A stretch of 64,000 bases of DNA from Prostheceraeus crozeri (GCA_907163375.1 CAJQUW010014769.1:868001-932000), one strand, 5' to 3'; shown: positions 1 through 12,556, counted from the stretch's first letter. The notes: a model not told the origin generated them from the sequence alone. Made by a program: numbers and translations.

Positions 1-144
1 TACTTAAAGGCTAAAATGCTAATAAGCATTTTGCAATCTTGCAACTATGTTCAATCGAAATTTTACATTTTTATACACTGAGCAAAAATAGACATCGTAA
101 GAATTGACCAACGCTTGTATTTTTCGAAATCACAGCCTTATGAT

Positions 145-217
145 TAGGGGTGACTTTTCAATCGCAATCGCATCGATGCGATTAAACGATTAATCGCTTA
201 ATCGCTCTGCACCCCTA
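145..217. mobile_element. 73-bp hAT-like micro-element
   Basis: The segment starts TAGGGGTG and ends CACCCCTA, an 8-bp terminal inverted repeat. It is flanked by a perfect 8-bp direct duplication, CTTATGAT, at 137-144 and 218-225. The start fits the general hAT terminus pattern (Y-A-R-N-G), and hAT elements make 8-bp duplications. The interior is a run of ATCGC/ATTAATCG words that partly folds back. It has no coding capacity, so it must be non-autonomous or a deletion relic. Confidence 0.8.
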
Positions 218-225
218 CTTATGAT

Positions 226-705
226 AACGTTTCTATCATTCTTGAATCACATCAACAATGCATAGCCCTGAATCGCACACACAATAGCACTGTGATGCCT
301 GACTCTGTGGTGATTCCTTTGTTTGAATAATGATTGAAAGAACAAATGAAATGTCTTGCGCACTTCTGTTATTCTATTATATTGTTCAATATCCATCTGC
401 AACATAGCGTGTGCGTGCAACCATGATGTGTATTCACAATCGTTAATATGTTGACATTGCATTGGTAAACAAAATCATTGGAATCGATTTGATTGATAAG
501 CGAAGCATTGCAAGCATGCCACATGCTGTACAGTGTGAGTACAAAGGGATTCACTTAATGCTCTATGTACAATTTGCTCTTGCAAAGGTGTTAGTCTTCA
601 AAATATATCACCTGCAATTGAAGATATCATCAATACTAAGGTCCACAAAAATTTCAAACAAATTGACGAATCATATCCAAATTGAAAATTCTATTTTTAT
701 TACAA
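226..705. other. AT-rich stretch, nothing recognised
   Basis: Short overlapping open frames occur on both strands, but none has a recognisable motif or splice-site context. I see no gene or repeat here. Confidence 0.5.
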
Positions 706-1000
706 TTTCGGTTTCAATGTCCGCCATTTTGAAAATTTTCTCGGAAAGCCCTCGATCGATGATTTTTCAGCCATCATATTCGTAATGTACAGGTGAATTA
801 CATAGGAATGTGAAAAAAATTTTAAGGAATTTCTTATAGAAGTAGGCGCAGCTCAGTTTCGGTTTCAAAGTCCCCCATTTTTAAATTTGACTTTTTCTCG
901 AAAAGACCTAGATGGATTACTTTTTAACCATCATATTCGTAATCTATAGGTCAAATTACATAGGAATGTGAAGAAAAGTCTTTTAGGAAATTTCAAAAAT
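706..1000. repeat. Diverged tandem duplication, about 150 bp unit
   Basis: Two imperfect copies lie head to tail, about 706-835 and 857-1000. Shared landmarks are TTTCGGTTTCAA at the start, CCATCATATTCGTAAT at 771 and 928, and TTACATAGGAATGTGAA near the end. The spacing of landmarks is 151-157 bp. The copies have diverged visibly, so the duplication is not recent. No coding frame is shared. Confidence 0.75.
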
Positions 1001-3622
1001 GAAACCGCACTCCGTGACACCGTGGGAGGGAGCTTTCTCAATATTTTTGTGAGCGGCTAGCACTAATATCATAATTAGCAACACCAATGACGCATGTACA
1101 GATTGATTAATCCTTTGTGTATTGCGGTAAGTCTTTGTGGTTCATAGTAGTAGGAAATGAAATTGAGCTATGCAAAGATGAAGCATAATTCAAAGTCATT
1201 TGAGCACTTCTCTGTTGTGAAAGATTATCCTTATTACTTTCTTTCATGGTGTGAAGCATCACATGCACAATAATAAAAGGGCAAATAGATGTGATGTTCT
1301 CCCAAGATCACTTTTTAGACGATTCCGATCATATAGAGGATAAACTAATCCGAATAATTCATTTCCTGAAATGCGTAATGATAAAAGGCCATCGATGAGA
1401 AATTGCTGTCTCTTGTTGATAATCTAGAAATAATTTTCTCTCGGCATTAACTCAGTTCGAGACATTGATTTATGCTAATCTAGTCTTTCTATAGAAACAG
1501 ACTTACTTTTTCTCGTACGAGGTTTTTTTTCAAATTTACTGAATTATTAATTCATGATAATATCTGACTGGGGATGCAATTGATGTCAATGTACTTTATC
1601 ATTGCTGGCACACATTGGAACGCGAAGAATTTATTTTGCTAATGCAGGATTTCCATGTTTCTTCTTGTTTTAGGAGACCGCTTAAATGTGAGTAGTATTC
1701 AGAATTTCGTGCAAAAAATCAAAATCAGTGTTGAACTGTCAGAAAATTAGTTGAATCATCGTCCATTGCACAGAAAGGTCCATTCTGCTGCTGTTACTTT
1801 CTCTGCCATGGTTTTATTATTGTCCTTCTGATGGTAATGTCCTTTTCCGAGTTAATAGGAAATGAAATTTATGCTTCAGAGGGAATGGAGAGACATGTAG
1901 CCATAGGGTATGTCAGCATGTTACGAGTGTGTAGTCTCATTCATCGTATGAAGTGAATCGATTCCACAGGGTGCCATTTGTCATCACTGCCTGTGAACTG
2001 CGATTATGAAAAGTCAATATAGCTTGGCATTAGAAACGTGAGGATACATTTGTAAATTTGAAAATGAGACCATGAGCTGATGAGTCGAGTTCAAACTATT
2101 TTTTCCAATCTAGTTTTTTAGTTCTATATTTAGCACTTTTTAGTATACTCCTATTTTTCTTTCCATTCTAAAAGTTCTCTGAAACATTCATTTTTCTTAT
2201 TTGCTATTCCTTACATGTTACTAAAAAAACTTTGCATCATTTAGCTGTTTTTCATGTTTAACCGTATATCAGCATTTCAAAGATGGATTTATCTCTATTT
2301 CGTTTTTGATGTTTAATTAGAAACCCCATACAATCGACCCTAAAGGAGATCGCTTATAAATCTGTTCTTTGCAGTACTTTTTCGGAAATATCGCTTCTTT
2401 GCTGAAGCTTAATATCTGCAGATGAATCTTGCGAATTAACAACCATTAACAATCAATAGATGACGATGTAATCGCATCCATTTGAGCTTACTCAGCATTA
2501 ATTATAAGCTATCTCTGCACATGTTCTTATACCTTCATGCATGCATGTTACATCTTCATAAATCACTTTGTGCACCACATCCGCTATGTGATTGTTCTTA
2601 AAAGCATCAATTAATGCCGCCTTCTACAAGCAGTTCAATTATAGCATGGTTGCTTTAATTCGACGACTTGATAGGTAGTAATAAAGCATTGAAGCATTTG
2701 CTGGCAGATGTACAACGAATTGCTTATCTTAGCAAAACCCATTTTCCCACTTAACAGACTTAGTATGATTGAGGTTACTGATTTTATTTTATGCTCATTT
2801 TTACTGCAGTTCTACATTACTCAGTAAATTGGGGTCAAAATTTCCGATTTTATATCGTTGGAAAATTGATTAGTATTTTTCATTTTCTCAAATTGGACCC
2901 TCACCGAATATTTACAAACACTGATGTGAATTAAACATACAATTTGAAAACTTAATTTAATTTAGGCGGTCGAGTACATACAGCAGATAAGACAAGCATG
3001 CAACTTGCACAACAAATTAAGATTATTGTGAAAGATGATTAAAAAATAAAAGTTTAAAACCGCTCTTAATTTTAAGATGTGTTCATGATTCTTCAACATT
3101 TGTACTTGAATAACAGCTAAGTAAGCACCTTAGCAAAGGTTTTCCTCCAGTTACAGCTGAGTTACAATAGTTTTCGGCATGTGGTATACGCAGTTCTCCC
3201 TCGGCAATTGACCTTGTGATTTGTGCGAGAGAGCTTCCTAGGCAAAGCATTATCTGTAGGTATATCAGAGGTTGAACCGGTAGCATCCTCAGCTTCCGCC
3301 CGGTACTGGCATTCTTTGAATTTCCTTGAACATTGGATGGTTTCCTTCAGTTATTAGTATTTGATCACCTACTTATGTGACGGATTAACTAAGAAGCAAA
3401 CTACATCATCTGTGTCGTCGCATCATTAACGTCAGTGGAAATCATTATGAAGGGAAACTCAGAACAATAATCATAGTGTGTAATGATCGCATGTAATGAT
3501 GTACATTAATTTGTATATGTTGGAATTGAAAAATTCTTCGCTGGCTTTACTACCAAATTGTTTTTCGTGGCACTTCTTAATCAACTAATTGTACCGACTG
3601 ATTGCAGCCAAGCACAAATGAG
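1001..3622. other. Intergenic or intronic, no confident gene
   Basis: Mostly AT-rich unique-looking sequence. A less AT-rich block at about 3083-3330 has open minus-strand frames (67 codons in one, about 45 in another), but I recognise no family and no splice sites that would fix an exon. It could be an old transposon scrap or an exon of an unknown gene. Confidence 0.4.
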
Positions 3623-3790
3623 TGGTCTCCGTGGCACAGTGGTTAAGTGCTTGGCCTAGCGATCTTCTGTTCCAGAGGTCGAGCCCCGAAAGTGTCACAG
3701 AAGGTCGTCAGGAAGGGCATCCGACTTGAAAGATCACAATGCTCCAGATTAAAGTCAGACTATGTCAGCACCGTCCAAGCCCCTATTACG
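3623..3790 (+). mobile_element. tRNA-derived SINE with RTE-like tail
   Basis: The head has a tRNA-like pol III promoter: an A box in the GTGGCACAGTGGTTAAG region (about 3631-3647) and a B-box-like GAGGTCGAGCCCC at about 3675-3687. The body then continues with GTCAGGAAGGGCATCCGAC at about 3707-3724, a phrase I recall from 3' ends of RTE-type LINEs and the SINEs that use them. The acceptor stem does not close, so this is not a tRNA gene. The exact 3' end and any target duplication are unclear. Confidence 0.7.
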
Positions 3791-6727
3791 TGAAAATAGT
3801 GTATTCATCATTTCTGCATGGGATTTTTCTATCATTTGCCCTATTTACCTAATATTTCCATAACTAAAGAGTACATCTGCAGGGGGAAAATCATCTGAAT
3901 GAAATATAAGAGCTTTCATTAAATTACAACTGATACCTCTTCTATGAAATGCACATGTTGAAAACTTTTGGAAATCAGTCACCTTTGTTGATAGTGATTA
4001 GGAGCATGGTAAGAGTTTTGAAGCCACATGAAGCATCTGAATATTTCACTATGTTGACGAAACTATAGCGAAGTGTTGGCTATTGTCTTCGTAATTTTAT
4101 CCGTGGTTAGCAGAAAATGACCTTGATTGACAGAAAATGAGAAGGAAGGCAAATACGATAGCAAAACATAACAGGTTTGTTGAAACCCACGTGTCTTTTG
4201 TAGATTGAAATATGCGACATGATTCTTCATGAAGATTTTGAATAATGCAGAAAACGTAAAAGTTCTACATTCAATGCGTCCAATTTCACTGCGCTGTACA
4301 TGTACAGCAGTCACTTTATGAAAAGATTCCTGGCACGCCCGCCCTACCTGTATTTTAAGCACTGCAACAAGTGACGTAACCTGCGGATTCCTTTTGAAAA
4401 AATGTGGTTTATGAAATTTCAATGTTGTCATAATTTGTCACATTATGTAGCTGTTGTTTTTTCTGTTCAAGGGCGTCCACGAATGCGTGATACCTTTGCT
4501 GGCGACCACTCCCTTTTATTATGATGCATGATTTTAATTTTCAGTATCATCATGATGTTGCTGTGTTTCCGGTCGAATTGAGGGCTTGAACATTCCTCTT
4601 CATCTACATTCCCTACTTTTGCTTGCTTCGACATTCACCCTGTGCGGGTTGATGTGGCATCCTCGAGTTACACCACACCCGTAACAACAGCTGTCCAAGA
4701 ACAGCGGTCTTTACATTACATTTCGGATATCTACTCGTATTTTGCGGCTTACCACACCCATCTCATTGATGTTTGAATAAGATGATGATTAGTAACAATA
4801 TTGCTGAGGTGCACTCGAAATTTTCATAATGAATTTTCTTCTTAGGCCTTTCTTGAACTTTATTCACGAGATTTGTTAGCCTTGATTTTCGCATCAATGG
4901 TATTTCTTTAAGTAAACCATTGATTTTGTTACTTTTCGCTAAGTGTTGATATCCCGTTTTAGTTACATGTATGCTAATTATTATGAAACCATCTAAGTCT
5001 TCAGTGAGAGTGGATTTTTATGAATGTATTCTCAAAAACTATTGCATTGTCATGCGTGTTGATATTTTGCCGTTTCTCCCTGTTCGAGGACACTGCGCTC
5101 CTGTCGTCGGCCTGATCGACCAGTATAAATCAGGAGCTTTCACAACTATTGGTTTACTTGGTTTTTTGACTTTTACAATATTTTCTAAATTAATTTGTCT
5201 CAGATTATGTGCTTCCTAATTGTCTATGATCAGTGAGTGTACTGATTATGTAATCGTACAATGTACACACAATTTGATTTATCGATTTCTGTGACACTTG
5301 CTTTGTTTTTTCAAGTGCCGTTTATTCAACCACCATTATAAAAAACAAACTTATCCTGAAGCAAGATTTTTGTCTACATTTTGAATTGTTTGTATGAGAG
5401 CTTTGATCTTAATGTAAATATAACTAAAATCCTTCCTATTTTCGATTTCACGTTTGACACGAAGGGGTTAAAGCTCTATGAATACTTAAAGCTTATATGA
5501 CGTTAGCAAATACAGAGCATGAATTCATTTATATATACATTTACTCTTCATATATTCTAACTCTTTTCTGCTCAACTTCCGTCACGTTTGAAGAAAATCA
5601 AAATGTTCACGCATTACGTAAACAATGGATATTTGCGTTAAATGTAGCATGAAGTAAAGTTTATATAATACTTGAAGCCATACCTTGATTAGGTTAACCT
5701 CTATCTCTGACAAAGGCTTTATTATGACTTACTCAAGCTATTTTCAAATGCAGCTTTAGTTTACACATCGTTGATATTCAGTTCGTATATTAGAAAAAGC
5801 GATGTACCTTCATATACCGATGAACGTAAATGAAAAAGAAATGCAGTTTTCATCAATGTCCCGTTAATTCCCCATATAGCTGTATAGAATGAATGATACT
5901 GATAACTCCTTTGATTAATCGTTTCCGGCATTCATTCAAGAAATCTGCAATAGAAGCTCCAATGATTGTGAGAAAGCCAGAAGCGAATTGATCAACTGGA
6001 AATTTCCTTTACATTGTTCTAGTTCAAAAGAAGTCAATGTGAAATTTTGCGTGTATATCATTTAGATAATGATAGGCCTAATAATAGACGTTTATTTTCA
6101 ATTTCCCAATATTGAAAATCGTGTGAAATTGGCACATTCGCACAATATCATGAAATCTTTATCGAGCAAAAGTCAAAACAAGCAAGAAAAACCTATTTAA
6201 CTGATGTGAAGTGAAAAAACACAAATTTCATCAGAGCACTAGAGATCAAAAGTTAGCGAGTTTTACATTGAAGTGATACATGAATTTCTCAGAAATGATT
6301 TTGAACACAATAGAGCGCGAAACTTAGTGTTGTGAATGTAGGAGAATGACAGGAACTATGTGTGGCATGATTGGGGTCAGTCTGCATTTTCTTCAAACAG
6401 TCGAAGGCTGCTCGTCATTTTTCCATAGTCCAATGGTAGAAAATCTGGTCACTGGTAGTCAGTTTCTGAAACTTCGTATATAATCCTGCAACACCTGTTT
6501 TGGACTTTTCGAAGTCTGAGTGATTGTTCTGACTGACGAGATACGAGAATTGGAAAACCGCATTCAAGTAGGGATCTTATTCAATCATTACATGTCAGTA
6601 AAATTTGATTTGAAGGAAACAATTGGCTTAGTTTACGGAGTCCGGAGAGACGCAAGGATGCCTTTTACTGACCATATTGGCATGCTCTTTCCAATTGATG
6701 TGTTTTTCAAACAATATGCCGAGATCT
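3791..6727. other. Long AT-rich stretch, nothing recognised
   Basis: Several short open frames exist, for example at 4063-4431 minus and 4971-5219 plus. They lack known domains, have amino-acid compositions expected of random AT-rich DNA, and are not bracketed by good splice sites. I see no repeat boundaries here. Confidence 0.45.
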
Positions 6728-7133
6728 TTAATTTAGGATTATGAACGACATTCTGAAGTTTGAGACCTTTATCAATGAAACGCCTACTGTCAGTGTGTTG
6801 ACCACGTCAATATGAAGATTCGAGATGAAATAAGTAAAAAGTATTGGTCCAACGCATGACCCCTGAGGGACACCACTGGTGACAATGCCACAGGAACTCA
6901 TCAAGTTCGTAGACCTCATGCAAATGATTTTGGAACTCAGATGATTTTTTGAAGAAATAAACAAGAGGCAACTCATCGAGATTGCCACATCTCTTTTTCC
7001 TCAGCAGACTTTTGTGAGGTACCTTTTCCTTTTCGGTGATCAATAGTGAGGATGTGACACATTGTAGCAATATCATTTCCAATATCATTTCCAATGTCAT
7101 TTGTATAGGAATTCTCAAATTCCAGCAAAGCAC
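6728..7133 (-). pseudogene. Non-LTR reverse transcriptase fragment
   Basis: A minus-strand frame contains SGVPQGSCVGPILFTYFISN, which matches the conserved reverse-transcriptase block before the YxDD catalytic motif in CR1/jockey-type LINEs. The neighbouring frame (6807-7133) covers the same region shifted, so the copy carries frameshifts. The catalytic YADD box is not found downstream. Just above it, at about 7190-7250, another minus-frame phrase, VVFGGRAWNTLPHKY, looks like the C-terminal tail common to LINE polymerases. This is therefore a broken, possibly composite remnant with no host function implied. Confidence 0.65.
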
Positions 7134-7329
7134 ACATTATCGAACTTCCTATCGTCCGAACTCAGGAGCAGCGATATTTGTGAGGTAGAGTGTTCCATGC
7201 CCTTCCACCAAAGACCACTAAACATTTTTATTCATCACAACTCAACTTCCGACACAAGCAAGTTAGGTTGGATTCGCATAGAAGTCAATCAACACAATCA
7301 AGTCAACTTTGATTGTGCTGGCAAACAGA

Positions 7330-8115
7330 AAAAGATCTTCTTAAGTTGATCGTATGAAGATAGCTTTCGCATATTCGACCTGATGTTATCATGCCATCTC
7401 TTCTTGGGGCGACCTCGTGGATTCTGTCCGAAAACTTCAAAGAATTAGATCTTCTTTGTCTACGAGTCTCTATCAATTTGTTGCACGGTACTTTAAAAAA
7501 CACCGTATTGCGTCTTCGATCCTGCGAATGCCAAGACTCATGCGCAGATTGTCCATAGGCGCACGGTCGACAATTCGCTTCGAAGAGATCCATCTCACCA
7601 TAGCGCTGTCATCGGACGAAGCGATCTTCATTCTCGTTGGTGAGCGACCAGGTTTCACTGGCGTTCACCAATATTGGTCGGTAGAGTGGCAACTGCATGA
7701 CCTTGGTCTTCTCCACATTCACACAAAGATCGCGGGATTGGAGGCCAGCTTTCCATGTGATGAAACTCAACTCAAGTCCGCAAGACTATCCGTAGAGATA
7801 AACAGGTCATCCGCATACAGTATTTCCCATGAGTAACATTGTCTAAAATTACGAGATAGTACCTCCATTACGATTATATATATACGTGTATATAGGAGTG
7901 GTCTGAGGAATGATCCTTGGTGCACTCCCACGACGACATCAGAACTACTGCTGTAACAGCCATTCTTGTACGCTGCCTGAGCAACTTTGACAATCCACTC
8001 GTTGATACTAACCAAACGCAGGACACACCATCGAGCTCTTCGCGGTCAAAGACAGTCAATCAGCATATCAACCAGCATGAAGCACACGTCTTTTTTCTTA
8101 ACAATGAACTGTAAG
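7330..8115 (-). pseudogene. Non-LTR LINE polymerase, 3' half, decayed
   Basis: Reading down the minus strand, pieces in different frames give the normal order of a LINE polymerase. First comes EWIVKVAQAAYKNG, then VVVGVHQGSFLRPLLYT and EILYADDLFIS (the catalytic YADD box). A linker with KTKVMQLP follows, then ISSKRIVDRAPMDNLRMSLG and finally GRPKKRWHDNIRSNMRKLSS. The last two blocks are typical of the region after the thumb in a LINE group common in marine invertebrates. Stops and frameshifts separate the pieces, so it is dead. A short TATATATACGTGTATATA run interrupts it near 7876-7894. I cannot assign the clade. Confidence 0.75.
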
Positions 8116-8627
8116 TTTACAATGATTAGCTAAAATTACAATTAGCTACACATTATTTTATCATGAATGTCCGTTCAGTTGCTGTCTCATTTATTTCCCG
8201 AAAAAATGCTTGTCTGTTAGATCATCTTTATATTTTAGTTTCACAGTGTGAGACAAAACGGAATGAACCATCAGCTTCGCTGACAAGCTAGGATTGTTGA
8301 GCGAGTTATAAGAATATTTTTCGTTAATATACACTTGCGACTCTGTTTGTGAGCTCTCAAAAAATAGCAGTTATTGTAATTAGGATGTTCTGATTACAAG
8401 TATTGAGCGCACCTACCGCGTGTAAAATTGTGATAGTTCATAATTGGAGATCAGATACACACGCCAAATCATTACTATCATTTATACATTGATTGATGCA
8501 CTATGACATTTTATTGAATTCTGTCAGTAATTATTTGATTGCCATGCAAGATGATGGAAGTGGAACTGATAGCTCATAATCGTAATGCCCTAAGTGGATA
8601 AAAAATCGTTTTCTTTGTCAATTTCAG
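8116..8627 (+). other. Presumed intron upstream of terminal exon
   Basis: AT-rich and without open coding structure. It ends in a polypyrimidine-like stretch and AG (TTTTCTTTGTCAATTTCAG, ending at 8627), a good splice acceptor for the exon that follows. The matching donor and upstream exons are not identified in the window. Confidence 0.4.
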
Positions 8628-8865
8628 TCATGGAAAGGCAAGAACACAAATCTCACTCGTACCGAGAGCTCTGGCGAAAAAGGCAGTTGATCCAAGTGCT
8701 CGTAAGCCTCCAGAGAATGATTTGACTCCGAGTGGCTCTTCAGCAGTTGTCAAGAGTGACGACGGGGAAGTTTCGTCAAGCAATGGGTCTGAAAATCCTC
8801 AAGCAATCGCCAAAAGTGCAGCGATGTCAAATGACGAATTCAGAAAAATGTTCTTGAAAAAATAG
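8628..8865 (+). CDS. Probable terminal exon of a host gene, unknown product
   Basis: This is the best candidate for host coding sequence. After a strong-looking acceptor (AG at 8626-8627) a frame runs for 78 codons to a TAG at 8863-8865, starting at the second exon base (CAT at 8629). The peptide begins HGKARTQISLVPRALAKK, has a Ser/Asp/Glu-rich disordered middle (VKSDDGEVSSSNGSENPQ), and ends AAMSNDEFRKMFLKK, a short charged helix-like tail. Base composition is clearly less AT-rich than the flanks. The tail looks like a conserved C-terminus of a nuclear or RNA-binding type protein, but I do not recognise the family and propose no function. No initiator is expected because upstream exons are missing. 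Element 8923-10401 begins 57 bp after the stop. Confidence 0.6.
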
Positions 8866-8922
8866 AAAACTGAAAATTGTTAATAATTCAACATTCGATG
8901 TTTTTAATGTCATCGCGCATTT

Positions 8923-10401
8923 CATACGAGATGTTATCCTTAATCGTGTTGACGAATTCGCAATAAATTTTTATATTGATATGACAAATATTCCCATTTT
9001 TCACTTAAGATACTAAGGGGGTTTGCGGTATGTAGGCTGCTAGTTAATATCATTTTGCATCGCTTAAGGCAGGGGTCGGCAGAGTTTTGGGTTATTAGTT
9101 TATTGAATATATAATTGTTAGGATAAATTTTCGGTTGCTTTATTGTTAGATTTAAGTTTTGTTCAGGGTTTGTCTTAGTAGCCTTTATCTCATGGATCGT
9201 TTTTAGCGTGATTGTTTTATAAGACGGATTCATGATATGCATGACAGGCCTCTACACAGCATTCAACTTTAAATCTCATCAAAGTCCTGCCAATAAAATT
9301 GTTAGCATTTTTAAAATAATGTGATGATAAAGAATCAATAAAAACTTGAATTTAAGTGTGCTTGATAAGACATCTGCTTCCATGAAGGGTCTAAGACTCT
9401 CCAAAAACACACGGAAGGCATGTACATGTAGGCCTAACAGATGCACAAAAGAAATAAATAACCATAAATACCATTCATCAGCAAAATATGCCATGATGTA
9501 CAAAGCGCAAGCTGATGCTCATTGTCACACTTCATACTGCCATTCAAGATAGATATCAGAGTAGGGATATATAGGTAGAGTGTCGACTCAAAAAAGCATC
9601 TGTATATATACAGTGAAAAATTTTATATCAAAAGACTCAGTTTTTGCGGAGATTGCGTTCCCGTGGTCCAAAAAATTATTTGAGTAGTTTTAAAAAAGTC
9701 AAAATTTTGCCAATTTAAATACTACCGAGATGACTCCCCGTTGTAAGTGGTATAAAACAAGTTGGATATCAAAAGAAATGAATATTTGCTAATAATCATC
9801 CTAACTAAGCGGAAATTAAGCTAATTTACAAGGGAATTTCATGATCCGTATTATAATGGAGGTCTTCAAGAAAAAGTCGAAATCTTATTTTGCGTTCTTG
9901 GCTGAAATTTCAAGTTTTTAATTCAATTTTTACCAGCATGATTTTGTGATTCACTAAATTCGACATGCTTCATTTTTTGTATCTGAATAATGATGTGGAC
10001 CCATCTACATCTTTCAAAGTTAATTGAAATCATTGTCTTTGATCATGTGATCTTGCCCTGCTAGTGCCAGGTCATGATCACGCTTAAGAAAATACTCCTG
10101 AGTTTAAGCATGAAAATAATAGGAACCCATCGAATTGCTAATTTAACAAACATTAAATTTTCAAGGCTGTCATGATACGGAGAATCTGCAAAATACCATC
10201 ATTCCTTCTGCATTACTATCATGATCAGTCAATTCCGTCGTGATTTCCGTAAAACTGCAAAACTTTGCATATCTCACATTTTGTGACAATAACAGCTGTA
10301 TTCCCCACGAGTTTATTCAATAAAATCGAAGAGTAAACACATTGGGAATTTAATAAATGCGGAGTTACCACTCTACCTAATATACTTAGGCCTGCTCTAT
10401 G
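8923..10401 (-). mobile_element. 1.5-kb non-autonomous element, copy A (CATAGA group)
   Basis: This is the inverted counterpart of the element at 54938-56415, matching it along nearly its whole length. The left end begins CATACGAG; relative to the other copy it has lost about 13 bp of the terminal repeat. The right end keeps CTCTATG at 10395-10401. No matching 8-bp flank duplication survives. Neither copy encodes a recognisable transposase, and the open frames shared between them (for example 8940-9242) are not conserved like a protein. It sits immediately behind the host exon at 8628-8865 and supplies sequence that probably serves as its 3' UTR. Confidence 0.8.
8962..8967 (+). promoter_or_regulatory. 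Candidate poly(A) signal AATAAA
   Basis: First AATAAA downstream of the stop at 8863-8865, about 97 nt after it, and inside element 8923-10401. No AATAAA lies between the stop and the element. Confidence 0.35.
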
Positions 10402-12556
10402 ATAAATATACTAACCTACTCTAGTGTTTTGCTATCACATCATCGTGATCTCTATATGACAGGCACCATAGCAATGGCAATCAATCTACAGTTTCAAAAT
10501 GGAGGCTCTGAAGTGATCAAAAAAATCTGAAGTTAGGTCTATAGCATTTGAGTGCAGCATGAAAAAGATATTCGCAGGGTATTGAAATTATTATAACTTA
10601 TGTTGTGTTCTCTATTGAATTACAATGGAGATTTGATGAAATTAGTTCAATCTAGGTCTAGGCCTATTTGCATGCTTGAAGAGATTCATATGGTCTAGAC
10701 TTGATATAGGCTATGTGAGACTTTTAAAGAATAGCAGCATTTACCTTAGCAGCATAAATATGAGTTACATACATGTATATTGTATCAGAATAAATTAGGT
10801 AGCCTATGTAAAAGGTCGAATGCCACAATTTAAGATATCCGTGTAGATTTCAGTACCAGCTGCCATGACAGTTGCTGATCTCTCCTGTGCTTTCGGTTAT
10901 CCTCATATTGTGATGCTATTCTCAGACTCTGTATGATACCTTATTTAGATCATCTGTAAAAAATGATCAGAATTGGCACCGGAGTTTGTGATGAATAGTT
11001 CCTTCTTTTGTCACTTTCTCATTTGAAAGAAGCGACTCGTTGTGATTGAAAAACTTTTCCAGTCGGTACACTTATAAGACACTTGTGTCGTTGGTACATC
11101 AAGTATCTTCCAAGGATATCATGTCTAACAGTGTACATTTAATGGTGACTTGAATTTCTATCATTACAACGCTGAAAGTCACAATATCGACGGTGAGACT
11201 AAGAGCAGACGAAGATCAGCACAGACGAGTGTGTACCTTGACACTTGTCCACAAAATGCAAAAGACACTAAATCTGATAGTCTAAATCTATGACAACAAC
11301 CACATATTTAAAGACGTATTAAATAATTCGACATAGTAGACCTAATGCTACATCTAAATTATCTAATTGCTTTTGGATTTCGCGAATCAGAAAGTGTTTC
11401 GTACATTCTCACATCTACCTGATTCATCGACTCATGAGACTTCCGTACTTCTTTCAATCAGTCATTTTTAATGTTCTATGAGAAGCTTGCTGCGACCTCA
11501 ATCATGGCTGTAGACCTTCTAGCTCAAGAGAAGTTTTCATTCTCCACTAGCGCGAAGTAGTCATGCACGAACCTCTGAAAAGTGGTCGTTCACTGATCAG
11601 TTTACCATGAATATTTGCTATAATATTCACCGTGATATTGCCATTATGCAGAATGAAACTTTATCGCAATCTTGAAGTCTCATTCATTACAAGTCTCACG
11701 GGCAGTTTGTAGGTTTTGAACAAAGGATGCGGCTTTTGATAAGACCAACCGCTGGTCGTAAGTAAAAATCTGCTTTTTGGATACCTTTTAAAACAAGTAA
11801 GTATTTAATGTTTTTATTGCTTTCATCGCTTAATGTGTGTTTTATTCAAACATTTTCCAAAGTTTCAAGATAAGTGCAGGCATAGTCTCTGTTGTCATGC
11901 TAAGGGTTAAACCTTTGTTTTGCTATAATGTTTTTATCTTTATATCCCAAGATATTGCATTGCCTCTTTTCTATTGAACAACCTGCTAAAAATATGTCGG
12001 CAATGTGAAAGATTGCTTCGAAGTGTGAAATAAAGCATCTGTAATGAGGATAATATGTCATTCATTAGTTTATACACGCTCACTTGGTTGTATGTTTATA
12101 CCACATATTGCAAACACATACAAGTACATGTATGTGCAGCAACTCAATTTCTTGAAGGCAATCTAAATCTTCGCGTCCGCCTCTCTAGCAGGCCATGGAG
12201 AGACGGAAAGAATGCTGATTCCACAGAATCAAATATTTTGTTTATCTGCTTCGCGCGTAGATGAATCTAATTCTGTGGCTGATTCATTACTGCTATGAGG
12301 TATGCTACCATCAGGTATCTATCAACTATAAGACTCATTAATAACAGAGTAAATACATAAACATAATGTATTTAAAAGAATATTCGAAAGCATGCTGATA
12401 ACGCTTCTAGTAGCAAGATTCATATCATAAGTACACGTCACTGCTGTGTTCCATTATTCTCTCTTAAGAAAATGATGGAATCGACAACATCAACCGTAGG
12501 TAGTGATCAGAGGTCACTGCCTCAAAGCTTTACGCTAAGGAACAGGCGTTCAAGTA
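10402..12556. other. AT-rich stretch, nothing recognised
   Basis: No coherent coding frame, terminal repeat pair or tandem array is visible. A 69-codon plus frame at 12055-12264 has no recognisable motif. Confidence 0.45.

Noticed and set aside
247-785. Small protein genes on both strands
   Set aside because: Frames overlap antisense, have no motif, and sit in AT-rich DNA where such frames arise by chance.
3083-3330. Host exon on the minus strand
   Set aside because: Composition is suggestive, but the frames disagree, no splice sites fix the ends, and no family is recognised.
3623-3695. tRNA gene
   Set aside because: Promoter boxes are tRNA-like but the acceptor stem does not pair and the sequence continues as a SINE body.
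4971-5219. Plus-strand gene with PFLPVRGHCAPVVGLI segment
   Set aside because: Less AT-rich for about 80 bp only, without domain or splice support.
6520-6744. 74-codon plus-strand gene
   Set aside because: It lies antisense to the likely continuation of the LINE remnant and shows no motif.
7417-7836. 139-codon plus-strand gene
   Set aside because: Shadow of the minus-strand LINE polymerase, whose blocks explain the sequence.
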